A stretch of 64,000 nt of DNA from Propionivibrio hellwigii (GCF_041770905.1 NZ_JBEUWX010000002.1:558001-622000); one strand, 5' to 3'. Positions 36,306 through 45,969 are shown, counted from the first letter of the stretch. The notes: a model not told the origin generated them from the letters alone. A program made the numbers and translations.

Positions 36306-37415
36306 ATGAACGCTACCGCAAAACCGCAGGAATACGACACCTCTAGCCCGCTGTACCGCACCGTCAGCACCACGCCGACCGATTACTGGAACGACTCCTG
36401 CTCGCGTGAAGAACTGGTGTACGCCATTCGCAACGGCGCAGTCGGCGCAACGACCAACCCCAGCATCGTACTCAACGTACTCAAAAAAGAATTTGCCAAC
36501 TGGAAAAAGACGCTGCTTGACATCATCGCCGCCCACCCGAGCGAAGCGGAAGACAAAATCGCCTGGCATTTGATCGAAGCGATCGGGCTGGAAGGCGCGG
36601 CCATGCTCCTGCCGATCTTCGAGCGCGAAAAAGGCCGCAAAGGGCGGCTCTCGATGCAGACCAGCCCGACCTTCTACCGCGACACGCAGGCGCTCGTCGA
36701 ACAGGCTGTCCATTTTGACGGACTGGCGCCGAACATCCAGGTCAAAATACCGGTGACGGCGGCGGGGGTCAAAGCGTTCGAGGAAGCGACCTACCGCGGC
36801 GTCACCATCAACGCCACCGTCTCTTTCACCGTACCGCAGGCAATCGCCGTCGCCGAAGCCGTCGAGCGCGGCCTGCGCCGCCGCGAACAAGAAGGCAAAC
36901 CCGTCGATCATCTCTTCCCGGCCTGCACGATCATGGTCGGCCGCCTTGATGACTGGATCAAGATCGCCGCCAGCCACGACGGCGTTCTGCTGACGCCCGG
37001 CGTGGCCGATTGGGCCGGCGTCGCCGCATTCAAAAAAGCCTACGGCATCTACCAGGCGCGCGGCTACCGCACCCGCCTGCTTTCCGCTGCTTACCGCAAC
37101 CACCTGCACTGGTCGCAATTCATCGGCGGCGATGTCATCCTGACGATTCCCTACGAATGGCAAAAACTCTTCAACACCTCATCGGTGGAAGTCAAGCCGC
37201 GCATGCAGGATCCCGTCGCCCCGCACATTATCGACGAGCTATACACCATGGTTCCGGATTTCCGCCGCGCTTACGACGAGGACGGCATGCGCATCGAAGA
37301 ATTCGACACCTTCGGCGCCACCGCCCGCACGCTGCGCGTTTTCTGCGAGCACTACCACGAACTGCAAGGCATCGTGCGCGATGTCATGATTCCGAATCCG
37401 GACAAAAAACACTGA
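36306..37415 (+). CDS. Transaldolase-family protein
   Basis: The 369-residue protein carries the transaldolase signature GATTNPSIVLNVLKKE (residues 47-62), the Schiff-base lysine in NIQVKIPVTAAG (Lys147) and NATVSFTVPQAIAVAEAVERG. It is longer than FSA-type enzymes (about 220) and differs from classical TalB in the C-terminal third (YEWQKLFNTSSVEVKPRMQD). ATG 36306 is preceded by AAAGG. It has its own copy of the island's regulated promoter, so it probably acts on an intermediate of the same pathway; the exact substrate is not clear. Confidence 0.8.
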   Translation: MNATAKPQEYDTSSPLYRTVSTTPTDYWNDSCSREELVYAIRNGAVGATTNPSIVLNVLKKEFANWKKTLLDIIAAHPSEAEDKIAWHLIEAIGLEGAAMLLPIFEREKGRKGRLSMQTSPTFYRDTQALVEQAVHFDGLAPNIQVKIPVTAAGVKAFEEATYRGVTINATVSFTVPQAIAVAEAVERGLRRREQEGKPVDHLFPACTIMVGRLDDWIKIAASHDGVLLTPGVADWAGVAAFKKAYGIYQARGYRTRLLSAAYRNHLHWSQFIGGDVILTIPYEWQKLFNTSSVEVKPRMQDPVAPHIIDELYTMVPDFRRAYDEDGMRIEEFDTFGATARTLRVFCEHYHELQGIVRDVMIPNPDKKH

Positions 37416-37513
37416 AGCATCGCCCCGGCACCCGCCGGGGCCGACGCACAGCTTTTCATCACCCGTTACAGGCCGTCATGTAGACCGCCCGGAAAAAGCG
37501 GCGGCCAGCATTC

Positions 37514-37698
37514 TCAGCATTTATGCGCCCTGCCCGGAAAGCCCCGTTTTTCCTGGGCTAGCGCGCCGCTGAAGCCCACTGTTTACGGGGCTTTCAGCGA
37601 TGTGCCCAGTACACCGGCTTTTCAGGCGTTTCCGGCCGGCTTCGGCAGTCAGGCTGCCCAGCGCAGATCGTGCGCCAATTTATTGTCCGACGCACCAA
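37514..37698. repeat. Long direct repeat, copy 1
   Basis: This 185-base sequence returns at 37803-37987 with only a few changes. It contains two units of the hairpin element (CCCGTTTTTCCTGGG and CCCACTGTTTACGGGG) plus the GGCTTTTCAGGCGTTTCCGGCC segment. The surrounding bases up to 38004 show no gene. Confidence 0.88.
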
Positions 37699-37802
37699 CC
37701 TCGATCGACGCATCAATCCCGATCCGACCCATTCAAGCCTTCAATCCGGCGCCTAAATCCTTCGGTTCGACGCATGCAAGCGTAAGCCGGTGGTCAGCAG
37801 CT

Positions 37803-37987
37803 TCAGCATTTATGCGCCCTGCCCGGAAAGCCCCGTTTTACCTGGGCTAGCGCGCCGCTGAAGCCCACTGTTTACGGGGCTTTCAGCGATGTGCCCAGCA
37901 CACCGGCTTTTCAGGCGTTTCCGGCCGGCTTCGGCAGTCAGGCTACCCGGCGCAGACCACGCGCCAATTTATTGTCCGACGCACCAA
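37803..37987. repeat. Long direct repeat, copy 2
   Basis: Second copy, offset by 289 bases from the first, with a 104-base unique spacer between. Differences are single-base changes (for example TTTTACC for TTTTTCC). It ends 18 bases before the cysJ stop, on the opposite side of the gene's 3' end. Confidence 0.88.
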
Positions 37988-38004
37988 TCCCTGGCCCGAT
38001 GCGC

Positions 38005-39849
38005 TCAATACACGTCACGCTGGTAGCGGCCGGCTTCGCGCAGCGTCTCCAGCCAGGCCTCGGCCGCTTCTTCATCCATGCCGCCTTCCAGATGGGCGAT
38101 CTCGCGCAGCGCGGCTTCGACGCCTTTGGCCATGCGCGAGGCGTCCCCGCACACATAGACGTGCGCGCCGCGCTGGAGATAGGCCCAGACATCAGCGGCC
38201 GCTTCCAGCAATTTATGCTGCACGTAAACTTTTTCGGCGCGGTCGCGCGACCAGGCCAGATCGGCGCGCGTAATCAGCCCGTCGCCGCGCCATTTGAGCC
38301 AGTCGGCGTGGTAGAGGAAGTCCTGGGTAAATCGGGTATTGCCGAAGACGAGCCAGTTCTCGCCGCGCGCCTTGTCGGCCTCGCGCTGCTGCATGAAGGC
38401 GCGGAAAGGCGCTACGCCGACGCCAGCGCCAATCATCAGGATCGGCGTGTTGCCGTCCGCCGGCAGACGGAAGTGCGGATTGTCCTGAATGAAGATGCGC
38501 ACTGCCTCGCCTTCCGCCAGGCGTTCGCCGAGAAAGCCGGAAGCGCCGCCGACATAAGCCGCCTGACCGTGGCGGTGGCGCACGACGCCGACGCACAGAT
38601 GCGCCGCTTCGCCGACCTTGGCCTGCGCTGAGGCGATCGAGTACAGGCGCGGGGTCAGCGGGCGAAACAGGCGGGCCAGCGTCGGTGCGTCGAGTGGGTG
38701 CGGATAATCGCGGAACAGGGTCATCGGCGGGTTGGCGCGCAAGAATGCCGTTTGGGCAGCCTCATCCGCCGAGGCTGCCGCCAGGGCGGCCTGTAAGTCG
38801 CTGTTCTGGCTGAGCTGGGCGTAATACTGGGCTAGCACGGGCGTCGATGTCGTGATGTCAAGCTGGCGGATCAGCGCTTCGGCAATGGGGATTTCCTGCC
38901 CGTCGATCTGCACGCGTTCTTCACCGCGCAATTGGTGGCAGACAAGCATGTCGGCGACCAGTTGCGGCGCATTTTCGTACCAGACGCCGAGCGTATCGCC
39001 CGGTTGATAGCGCAGTCCAGAATCCCCCAGGTCGATTTCGAGGTGTTCGACATCTTTTTCGGCCGTACGCGCGGTCAGCCGCCGCCGCGTCAGGAGGCGG
39101 GCGGCGTAAGGATTGAATTTATCGTAGGCAGCCGGCGTGGCGGCGGCCGCGTTGACCGCATCGGAAGCCGCCGGCCGCCTTTCTCCGCTGTTCTCCCCGC
39201 TTTTATCTCCGCTCCGCGCCGGCATCGTTTGCAGGCGTTCGGCAATGTCTTTCGACCAGCTTTCCGCCGCCGCGCGGTAATCCTGATCGCAATATCCGCA
39301 ATCGCGCAGCCGCCGGGCGCCGAGCAAGGCCAGGCTTTCATCAAAGTCCTTGCCGGCCTGGCAGAATTTGGGGAAGAGGCTATCGCCCAGCGCCAGTACG
39401 GCAAAATCCACGCCATCCAAGCGCGGCGGATTTTTTCCGCGCAGCAGCTTGTACAACGGCAAAGCCTCTTCCGGCGGTTCGCCATCGCCATAGGTCGAGG
39501 TGATCAGCAGCACGATGTCTTCGTCGCTGATCTGCTGGGCGTTGTAATCGCCCATCGGGCTGTGATGTGTCTCCAGGCCGGAGGCCGTCAGGCGCTCGTG
39601 CAGGGCTTTTGCCACGCGCCGTGCATTGCCGGTTTGCGAGGCGGAAAGAATCTGCACGCGGCGCGGCGCAGAAATTGTTAAGGCGGCTGCCGGATCTTTT
39701 TCCGCTGCGGCCGATGCGGCAGCAGGAACCGCCGTTGCGCCAGCGGCCTGGCTTTTCGCCCAGGCATAACCGGCGACGAGCGCCAATTCGGCGGATGAAA
39801 GCACATCCAGACGTGCCTTCAGATCAGGCGGTATAGGTAAATCGCTCAT
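38005..39849 (-). CDS. cysJ: NADPH-sulfite reductase flavoprotein (alpha) subunit
   Basis: The 614-residue protein has a flavodoxin domain (ILSASQTGNARRVAKAL; STYGDGEPPEEALPL), an FAD domain (PRLYSIASAQAKV) and an NADPH domain (PILMIGAGVGVAPFRAFMQQ; YVCGDASRMAKGVE, ending in the usual acidic/aromatic tail RYQRDVY). It supplies electrons to the sulfite-reductase haemoprotein CysI in sulfate assimilation. No cysI is adjacent on either side. A 30-residue Ala-rich linker follows the first helix. Confidence 0.93.
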   Translation of the reverse strand: MSDLPIPPDLKARLDVLSSAELALVAGYAWAKSQAAGATAVPAAASAAAEKDPAAALTISAPRRVQILSASQTGNARRVAKALHERLTASGLETHHSPMGDYNAQQISDEDIVLLITSTYGDGEPPEEALPLYKLLRGKNPPRLDGVDFAVLALGDSLFPKFCQAGKDFDESLALLGARRLRDCGYCDQDYRAAAESWSKDIAERLQTMPARSGDKSGENSGERRPAASDAVNAAAATPAAYDKFNPYAARLLTRRRLTARTAEKDVEHLEIDLGDSGLRYQPGDTLGVWYENAPQLVADMLVCHQLRGEERVQIDGQEIPIAEALIRQLDITTSTPVLAQYYAQLSQNSDLQAALAAASADEAAQTAFLRANPPMTLFRDYPHPLDAPTLARLFRPLTPRLYSIASAQAKVGEAAHLCVGVVRHRHGQAAYVGGASGFLGERLAEGEAVRIFIQDNPHFRLPADGNTPILMIGAGVGVAPFRAFMQQREADKARGENWLVFGNTRFTQDFLYHADWLKWRGDGLITRADLAWSRDRAEKVYVQHKLLEAAADVWAYLQRGAHVYVCGDASRMAKGVEAALREIAHLEGGMDEEAAEAWLETLREAGRYQRDVY

Positions 39850-40117
39850 CTTCTTTTTCCTCGTAGACCATGCATATCGTACATATTACATACCGTGCAT
39901 ATCCATAGACTCATCACGCTCGCCGGCCTACTTTGCCGCGCTATTCAAAATCTCCGCGGTACGAATCGCTGATGCCGCGCCATACCATACCGCACGGCCG
40001 ATTATCGAGCCTGCGCCGCCGCCCATTCAGGGTCGATACGCTGCCTCTCTCCGCATCCGGCGCCGGCCATTCCGAAAACATAGCGCCTAGCCGCCCAATC
40101 GGATCACAACCCGAAAA

Positions 40118-41191
40118 TTACCGTCGCTCAACCCACCAGATCATTGCCGTCGCGGCCAGGAGGAATAACGCCGAGGGGGCCACAGCGCTCAGCGAAGGCG
40201 ACCAGCTATTGATCGCGCCGAGATTGGAGAATAGTCCGTTGAGCAGGTGGAAAAAGACACCGATCATCACCCCGGCAAAGATTTTCAGGCTGACGTTGCT
40301 CAAGCGGTTGTGCGTATAACCAAAAGGCAGGGCCAGCGCCACCATGACCAGCGCCGCCAGGGGATAAATCAGCTTCTTCCAGAGGGCGATCTCGTAGCGC
40401 TGCGTTTGCTGGCCATTTTCGGACAGATGGCGAACATAGGTTATTAGATGCATGACCGACATGCGATCCGGGGCGATCATCAGCACCGACAGCAGATCGG
40501 GATTGAGCGCCGACTTCCAGGTCATTTCCGGCTGTTTAACCGTTTCCGAGCGGTCTTCGTACAGAGTCGTCTGCGCCACGTCGGTCAACATCCAGCCATC
40601 GGGCATGCGAAATTGCCCTTCCTTGGCCTCGGTAATCGACTGCAGATGCAATTTTTGGTCGAAAGTGTAGATGCGGATGCCCTGCAGCCGGTTGTCCGGC
40701 AAGACAGTACGCACGTTGATGAAGCTGCCTTCATCCTTAACCCACAGTCCGCTGCGCAGATCCTGGCCGACGGTGCGCCCGCGCTCACGCAGCCGGAGCG
40801 ACTGCGCCGCTCGCTCGCTCGGCGGCACCACGGCCTCGCCGATGACAAAAGTCAGCAGTCCAAAGAGCAGCGCCACCTGAAAAAGTACGGCCAGCAGCCG
40901 CGCGGTGGACATTCCCGAAGCACGGAATACGGTGATTTCCGAATGGCGCGCCAGTGCGGAAAGTGAATACAGCGTGCCGATCAGTACGGCAACCGGCATC
41001 AGCTCATAAATACGCCCCGGCAGACGCAGGATGACGAACATCAGTGCATGGCGAAACTGGTAGCCCCCCTCGCCGACATTCCTGATTTCACCCAGCATGT
41101 CGAAAAAACCAAACAGCGCCAGAAAACCAGCAAACACCAGCAAGATCGCCGCAGCCACCTCGCGCATCAGATAGCGACGATAGACGCTCAT
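40118..41191 (-). CDS. lptG: LPS export ABC permease LptG
   Basis: The 357-residue inner-membrane permease works with LptF and LptB to extract lipopolysaccharide. It begins MSVYRRYLMREVAAAILLVF, has six membrane helices in two groups, and ends with LAATAMIWWVERR. The start at 41191 overlaps the lptF stop by 4 bases (ATGA); the frame is open upstream but that is inside lptF. Confidence 0.93.
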   Translation of the reverse strand: MSVYRRYLMREVAAAILLVFAGFLALFGFFDMLGEIRNVGEGGYQFRHALMFVILRLPGRIYELMPVAVLIGTLYSLSALARHSEITVFRASGMSTARLLAVLFQVALLFGLLTFVIGEAVVPPSERAAQSLRLRERGRTVGQDLRSGLWVKDEGSFINVRTVLPDNRLQGIRIYTFDQKLHLQSITEAKEGQFRMPDGWMLTDVAQTTLYEDRSETVKQPEMTWKSALNPDLLSVLMIAPDRMSVMHLITYVRHLSENGQQTQRYEIALWKKLIYPLAALVMVALALPFGYTHNRLSNVSLKIFAGVMIGVFFHLLNGLFSNLGAINSWSPSLSAVAPSALFLLAATAMIWWVERR

Positions 41192-42270
41192 TGGAAAAAT
41201 CGGGAAAAAGAAAATACGGCAATGCGCCGGAAAAAGAGCAGCGGCAACAATGCCAGCATCGTTAAATGCACGCCGAACAGCCCTGTCAGAAAAGAAATCT
41301 TGCCGCCCGCAATCCAGGACTGGCCGATCGTGATCAGATTGTTGTAGAGCAGACAGACGCACAGCGCAAAGAGCAGATTCGCCGAACGGCCGGCGCGCGG
41401 ATTGACAAAGGACAGCGGAATCGCCAGCAGCGCCAGGATGATGGCCGACACTGGCATGCTGATGCGCCACAGTAACTCGGCCTTCAAAGAACGATGCTCG
41501 CCTTTAATCAGATCCTGCAACAGCATCTGGTTAGGTTTGATCTCTTCCATCCGGCGCGCTTCCTTGGTTTCGAGCCGGATGGCGTAGCGCCCGTACTCCA
41601 GCACACGGAATTCCGGCGAATCGGCCATGAGTTCATAACGGCTGCCGTTTTCCAGAACGACGAAGCGATCGCCATTTTCGGCGAACTCCTGGTAGCCAGT
41701 CGCCGCCATGGTCACATCAACGCGCCCGTTCTTTGACGCGCTGACAAAGACGTTTTTGACCCGCATATCGTCCTCCGAAATCGCCTCGACGAACACGACA
41801 CGGTCGCCGGATGAGGACTCCTGGAACGTGCCCGGCCGTACCTGCCCGGTATCCTTACGCGTTTCCAGCAGGCCGCGGTACTCGGCGCTTTTCGACAAAG
41901 CCCACGGCGAAACGAACAGGGACAGGGCACCAATGACGATGATCAATGGCGCTATAAATACCAGCACGGGTCTCACCCAGGCGCCCAAAGAAATACCGGA
42001 GGCAAACCAGACAACCATCTCCGAATCCCGGTAGCTGCGAGAGAGCGAGAGCAGGATGGCGATAAAGGTGGAAACCGAGAGCAGTGGCGGGATGTAATTG
42101 AGCGCCGAAAAACCGAGCAGTGCCGCCACGGCCTCAGGCAGAATCGATCCGCGCGCCGCGTCGCCGAGCAGGCGGATCATCAGCGTGGAAACGAGGATAG
42201 CGAACAGGGCCACAAAGATGCCTGCCGTCGCCTGCGTGAATTCACGCCGTGTTGCGCGTTGAAAGATCAT
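41188..42270 (-). CDS. lptF: LPS export ABC permease LptF
   Basis: The 360-residue partner of LptG begins MIFQRATRREFTQATAG. Helices flank a periplasmic jellyroll segment (about 135-260; GRYAIRLETKEARRMEEI near its end), then ELLWRISMPVSAIILALLAI and SFVNPRAGRSANLL. The ATG at 42270 matches the family start. The gene diverges from pepA across 176 bases, as in other betaproteobacteria. Confidence 0.93.
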   Translation of the reverse strand: MIFQRATRREFTQATAGIFVALFAILVSTLMIRLLGDAARGSILPEAVAALLGFSALNYIPPLLSVSTFIAILLSLSRSYRDSEMVVWFASGISLGAWVRPVLVFIAPLIIVIGALSLFVSPWALSKSAEYRGLLETRKDTGQVRPGTFQESSSGDRVVFVEAISEDDMRVKNVFVSASKNGRVDVTMAATGYQEFAENGDRFVVLENGSRYELMADSPEFRVLEYGRYAIRLETKEARRMEEIKPNQMLLQDLIKGEHRSLKAELLWRISMPVSAIILALLAIPLSFVNPRAGRSANLLFALCVCLLYNNLITIGQSWIAGGKISFLTGLFGVHLTMLALLPLLFFRRIAVFSFSRFFQ

Positions 42271-42446
42271 TTTTTGACGATACGAAAAACGGCGCGGATA
42301 ATCGGGACCGGGCGGAAATGCCGGAAAAATACTGCAAACCGCCCCAAAACCCGCCGGAGATTCATGCCAGCTTCGCTCCGGAAACTTCAACCGGCATCAA
42401 AGCATGGAAACAACCCCGAAAACCCGTCAGCCAAAGGAGTCAAGCG

Positions 42447-44012
42447 GTGGAATTTAGCATAAAAGGCAATAGTCCGGACAAAGCGCAGCACGCATGCATC
42501 ATCGTCGGTATTTTTGAAGCCGGCCAACTCACACCGCCCGCAGCCGCTGTCGACCGGAAAATCGGCAAACTGATTGAGCGCATCGTCGCGCAAGGCGACT
42601 TTACCGGAAAATCCGGCACCAGCCTGTTGCTGCACGCGCCTGCCGGCGCCGGCAGCCAGCGCGTCCTTCTGGTTGGTCTGGGCAAGGAAAAGGAATTTTG
42701 CGAACACGCCTATTACGCGGCAATCCGGCACGCATTCAAAGCCGTGCGTGATACCGGTGCGGAAGCCGCCCACCTGACTTTAAGCGCGTTGCCCGTGCGC
42801 CGGCGCGGCACGGCCTGGAAAATCCGGCAGGCAGCTATCGCGGCACTGGAGACGGCCTATCGCTTTGACAGCTTCAAGAGCCAGCCGGCTGCGCCGCAGG
42901 TCGCTTTACAGCACATTTCCCTTGCCATCGACGCAGCGAAAAACGCCGCACAAAGCGAGAAAAACCGGAAAGCGGCGCAGGCCGCGCTGGCCGAAGGTCT
43001 GGCCATCGCCGAAGGAATGGCTCTCGCCAAAAATCTGGCGAACACGCCCGGCAACGTCTGCACGCCCGCCTATCTGGCCGATACCGCCTTGCAACTGGCC
43101 GATGAGTACGATATCGACTGCCAGATCCTGGAACGCGCCGATATGGAGCAGCTCGGCATGAACGCCCTGCTCTCGGTCACACGCGGCTCGCGGCAACCGC
43201 CTAAATTCATCGTACTGCATTACCGTGGACAGGCCACAAACAACGGCAGCGGACACCCGGCAAGCAAGCGCAGCAAGAACGGCGCCCCCGCTAGGCCGCT
43301 GGTGCTGATCGGCAAAGGCATCACCTTTGACTCCGGCGGCATTTCGCTTAAACCCGGCGAAGGCATGGATGAAATGAAGTTCGATATGTGCGGTGCCGCC
43401 AGCGTACTTGGTGCGCTGAAGGTCGCTATCCTGCTGCGCCTGCCGATCGAACTGGTCGTCCTCGTGCCGACCTGCGAGAACATGCCTGGCGGCAATGCCA
43501 GCAAGCCGGGAGACATCGTCACCTCAATGTCCGGGCAGACTATCGAAATTCTCAACACCGATGCCGAAGGCCGCCTGATCCTGTGCGATGCGCTCACCTA
43601 TGCCAAGCGCTTCAAACCGGATGCGGTCATCGATGTCGCCACGCTGACTGGCGCCTGCATCATCGCCCTCGGCCATGTCGCCAGCGGTTTGTTCGCCAAC
43701 GATGAGGCGCTGGCCGGCGAGCTGCTTGAAGCCGGCGAAACCGCGCTCGATCGCGCCTGGCAATTGCCGCTCTGGGCGGATTACCGCGAGCAGCTCAAGA
43801 GCAACTTCGCCGACATGGCCAATATCGGCGGCCGTCCGGCGGGCAGCATCACCGCCGCCTGCTTCCTCTCGCGCTTTGCCGAAAAATTCGACTGGGCACA
43901 CCTCGATGTCGCCGGCACGGCCTGGAAATCCGGCGCAGACAAAGGCGCCACCGGCCGGCCGGTTCCCCTGCTCGCGCACTATCTCCTCCAGCGCGCCGGG
44001 AGAAGGGATTGA
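42447..44012 (+). CDS. pepA: Leucyl aminopeptidase
   Basis: The 521-residue M17 aminopeptidase has a macro-like N-terminal domain (EFSIKGNSPDKAQHACIIVG) and a two-metal catalytic domain: IGKGITFDSGGISLKP, MKFDMCGAASVLGAL and the signature NTDAEGRLILCDAL. The GTG at 42447 is the likely start: AAAGGAG ends seven bases upstream and family members begin MEFSIK. A stretch near 260-280 (NNGSGHPASKRSKNGAPAR) is an insert compared with E. coli PepA. It overlaps holC. Confidence 0.95.
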   Translation: MEFSIKGNSPDKAQHACIIVGIFEAGQLTPPAAAVDRKIGKLIERIVAQGDFTGKSGTSLLLHAPAGAGSQRVLLVGLGKEKEFCEHAYYAAIRHAFKAVRDTGAEAAHLTLSALPVRRRGTAWKIRQAAIAALETAYRFDSFKSQPAAPQVALQHISLAIDAAKNAAQSEKNRKAAQAALAEGLAIAEGMALAKNLANTPGNVCTPAYLADTALQLADEYDIDCQILERADMEQLGMNALLSVTRGSRQPPKFIVLHYRGQATNNGSGHPASKRSKNGAPARPLVLIGKGITFDSGGISLKPGEGMDEMKFDMCGAASVLGALKVAILLRLPIELVVLVPTCENMPGGNASKPGDIVTSMSGQTIEILNTDAEGRLILCDALTYAKRFKPDAVIDVATLTGACIIALGHVASGLFANDEALAGELLEAGETALDRAWQLPLWADYREQLKSNFADMANIGGRPAGSITAACFLSRFAEKFDWAHLDVAGTAWKSGADKGATGRPVPLLAHYLLQRAGRRD

Positions 44013-44434
44013 CGCAAATTTTCTTCTACTACAACGCCGACAATCGACTGAGCGCCGCAACCGCACTGATCGGCAAGGTTGCTCGGCAAAAAAAGGCGAT
44101 GCTCGTCTATGCGCCCGACCGCGAAATCGCCGACACCCTCGATCGTCAGTTATGGACGCAAATGCCAACCGGCTTTGTGCCGCATGTGCGGAGCGACTCG
44201 CCGCTGGCTGCGGAAACGCCGATCATCATCACCCATGATGCGGAAACGGCCACACAGCACGAGCGCCTGCTCAACCTCTCGGCCGAGGTTCCGCCCGGTT
44301 TTTCGCGCTTCACCAGCCTGGTCGAAATTGTCGGGCAGGATGCGCAAGAGCGCAGCGACGGTCGCGAGCGCGTCAGGTTCTATAAGGATCGCGGCTACGA
44401 GATCCGGCTGATCAATCTCGCGGAGAAGCGCTGA
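44009..44434 (+). CDS. holC: DNA polymerase III chi subunit
   Basis: The 141-residue protein starts TQIFFYYNADNRLSAATALI and contains KKAMLVYAPDREIADTLDRQLW, FVPHVRSDSPLAAETPIIIT and a C-terminal FYKDRGYEIRLINL, all typical of chi. Chi links the clamp loader to SSB. The start codon is TTG, within the pepA stop (TTGA), with GGAGAAGGGA upstream. Confidence 0.92.
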   Translation: MTQIFFYYNADNRLSAATALIGKVARQKKAMLVYAPDREIADTLDRQLWTQMPTGFVPHVRSDSPLAAETPIIITHDAETATQHERLLNLSAEVPPGFSRFTSLVEIVGQDAQERSDGRERVRFYKDRGYEIRLINLAEKR

Positions 44435-45363
44435 TGCCAGAAACGTCCCCACATACCGATGCGTCCGACGCCCCGGAAAAACGGGACATCTACGGTCTGT
44501 ACGACATGTCGGACACAGCGGATGCAGCGGATATGTACGAAGCGCCGGAAGCGTTCGATGTCTTCGATACGTTTGACCCCGGCATCTTGCCGGATGCCGC
44601 AGAGGCCGTCTCAACAGATTTCACGGATGCGTCAGATGCTGATGAAACGCCCGAAATTCTCAGCCGCGTCGATTCGCTGATGATGCGCCGGCGTGGTGCC
44701 GTCTCACCGCTATCGCCTGCCGAGCCATCGCTGATATCCGAGCCGGACCCGACACCGGAAACCGTACAGGCCATAGAGGAAATCACGCCGGAAACCGCAC
44801 CGGAGGACGACCCTGCAGCATGGGCAACCCCGCCAGATGCCGAGCTACTTGAACAGTCCTTCCTGCCAGCGCTGACAGAAGACGCTTCGCCCATCTCCGC
44901 TCCACCGGAACAATCACCGACGGAAGACGACGACCTGCCCATTTTGACCGATGTGATTTTGATCGACGCCGCGCCGGCGGGCACCACGCAGCCGCCATCG
45001 CCCGACCATCAACAAGAAGAAGTCTTTGGCGAAGCGGCTGAAGAAGTCCCCACTGTCCGCACGATCGATATCGCCGCGGATAGCCCCGGGGACATTGAAG
45101 AGGCGTATCCGGCATCGCCTACCGGCGAAATGCCGGCGGATGAAGCGGCTGCTGACCTGGCCGCCGACATCACCCGCCTATGCCGCGAACGGCTTGCCAG
45201 CGAGCTTCCCGCCCTGCTTGAAAACCTGCTCAATGCGGCAGAAAAAGAACTGCGTGCCGGCATCGCCGCCATCGTCGATGATGCCCTGCGAGAAGCGATG
45301 ACCCGGCATCAATACCCGACCCTGACGCCTCACGCTCCGGAAGATAACGACGAGGCGGCGTAA
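44434..45363 (+). CDS. Acidic, mostly disordered protein of unknown function, coupled to holC
   Basis: The 309-residue protein is very rich in Asp, Glu, Ala and Pro up to about residue 235. A short conserved-looking motif DDLPILTDVILID lies near 167-180, and a C-terminal helical segment (DITRLCRERLASELPALLEN; AEKELRAGIAAIVDDALREA) ends the chain. Proteins with an IPVLTDVV-like motif and this composition follow holC in other betaproteobacteria; their role is unknown. Its ATG overlaps the holC stop (TGATG). Confidence 0.6.
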   Translation: MPETSPHTDASDAPEKRDIYGLYDMSDTADAADMYEAPEAFDVFDTFDPGILPDAAEAVSTDFTDASDADETPEILSRVDSLMMRRRGAVSPLSPAEPSLISEPDPTPETVQAIEEITPETAPEDDPAAWATPPDAELLEQSFLPALTEDASPISAPPEQSPTEDDDLPILTDVILIDAAPAGTTQPPSPDHQQEEVFGEAAEEVPTVRTIDIAADSPGDIEEAYPASPTGEMPADEAAADLAADITRLCRERLASELPALLENLLNAAEKELRAGIAAIVDDALREAMTRHQYPTLTPHAPEDNDEAA

Positions 45364-45492
45364 TCAAACCTGTTTGCCGGCCTGCCGGCGGAGGAAGCGC
45401 CGTTCATCGGGCGATCGCAGCCAAGCGGTTGAAGTTTGCCGCTTTCGCCCATAAAATCAGCGCCAGTTTCATTGTCTCCGAAGGAATGCACA

Positions 45493-45966
45493 ATGCGTAC
45501 TCCATTGAAATTACCTACCCTGCTGACCACATTTGTACTGGGCATGACGAGCGCAACATTTGCATGGGGCGCGGAAACCGAGGATCAGGAAATGCCGATC
45601 GGCTATGTCAAAAATACCGAAGGCGAAGCCTTTGTCACCCACCTCGGACACGCGCAAAAGGCGGAAACCGGCCTGCCCGTACATATCGGCAGCGTGCTGC
45701 GCACCGGCCGCCAAGGCAGCATGGGCGTCACCTTCAAGGACAGCACCGTGATGTCCTTCGGACCTGACACCGAACTGACGGTCGACGAATACCTCTACGC
45801 GCCGGCGCAAGGCAAGCTGAAGCTGGATAGCCGACTCAGCCGGGGCACTATGAACTACGTTTCCGGCGTCATTTCGCGTCTGCGTCCCGAAGCCGTCACT
45901 ATCAAGACACCGGCCGGGACGATCGGCACGCGCGGTACGCAGTTCGTCGTCAAAGTCGAGGAGTAA
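45493..45966 (+). CDS. Secreted FecR-domain protein
   Basis: The 157-residue protein has a signal peptide (LPTLLTTFVLGMTSATFAWG) and one FecR-type domain: GYVKNTEGEAFVTHLG, GSVLRTGRQGSMGVTFKDST, SRLSRGTMNYVSGVI and the closing VTIKTPAGTIGTRGTQFVVK. It resembles periplasmic FecR proteins found with CHASE2 cyclases, not the sigma regulator FecR with an N-terminal cytoplasmic tail. AAGGA precedes the ATG. The OmpA-type lipoprotein gene follows after 3 bases. Confidence 0.85.
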   Translation: MRTPLKLPTLLTTFVLGMTSATFAWGAETEDQEMPIGYVKNTEGEAFVTHLGHAQKAETGLPVHIGSVLRTGRQGSMGVTFKDSTVMSFGPDTELTVDEYLYAPAQGKLKLDSRLSRGTMNYVSGVISRLRPEAVTIKTPAGTIGTRGTQFVVKVEE

Positions 45967-45969
45967 GCC

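Noticed and set aside
36270..37163. Long antisense ORF opposite the transaldolase-like gene
   Set aside because: GC-rich codon bias of the real gene creates the open frame; the product is Arg/Asp/Gly-rich with no domain.
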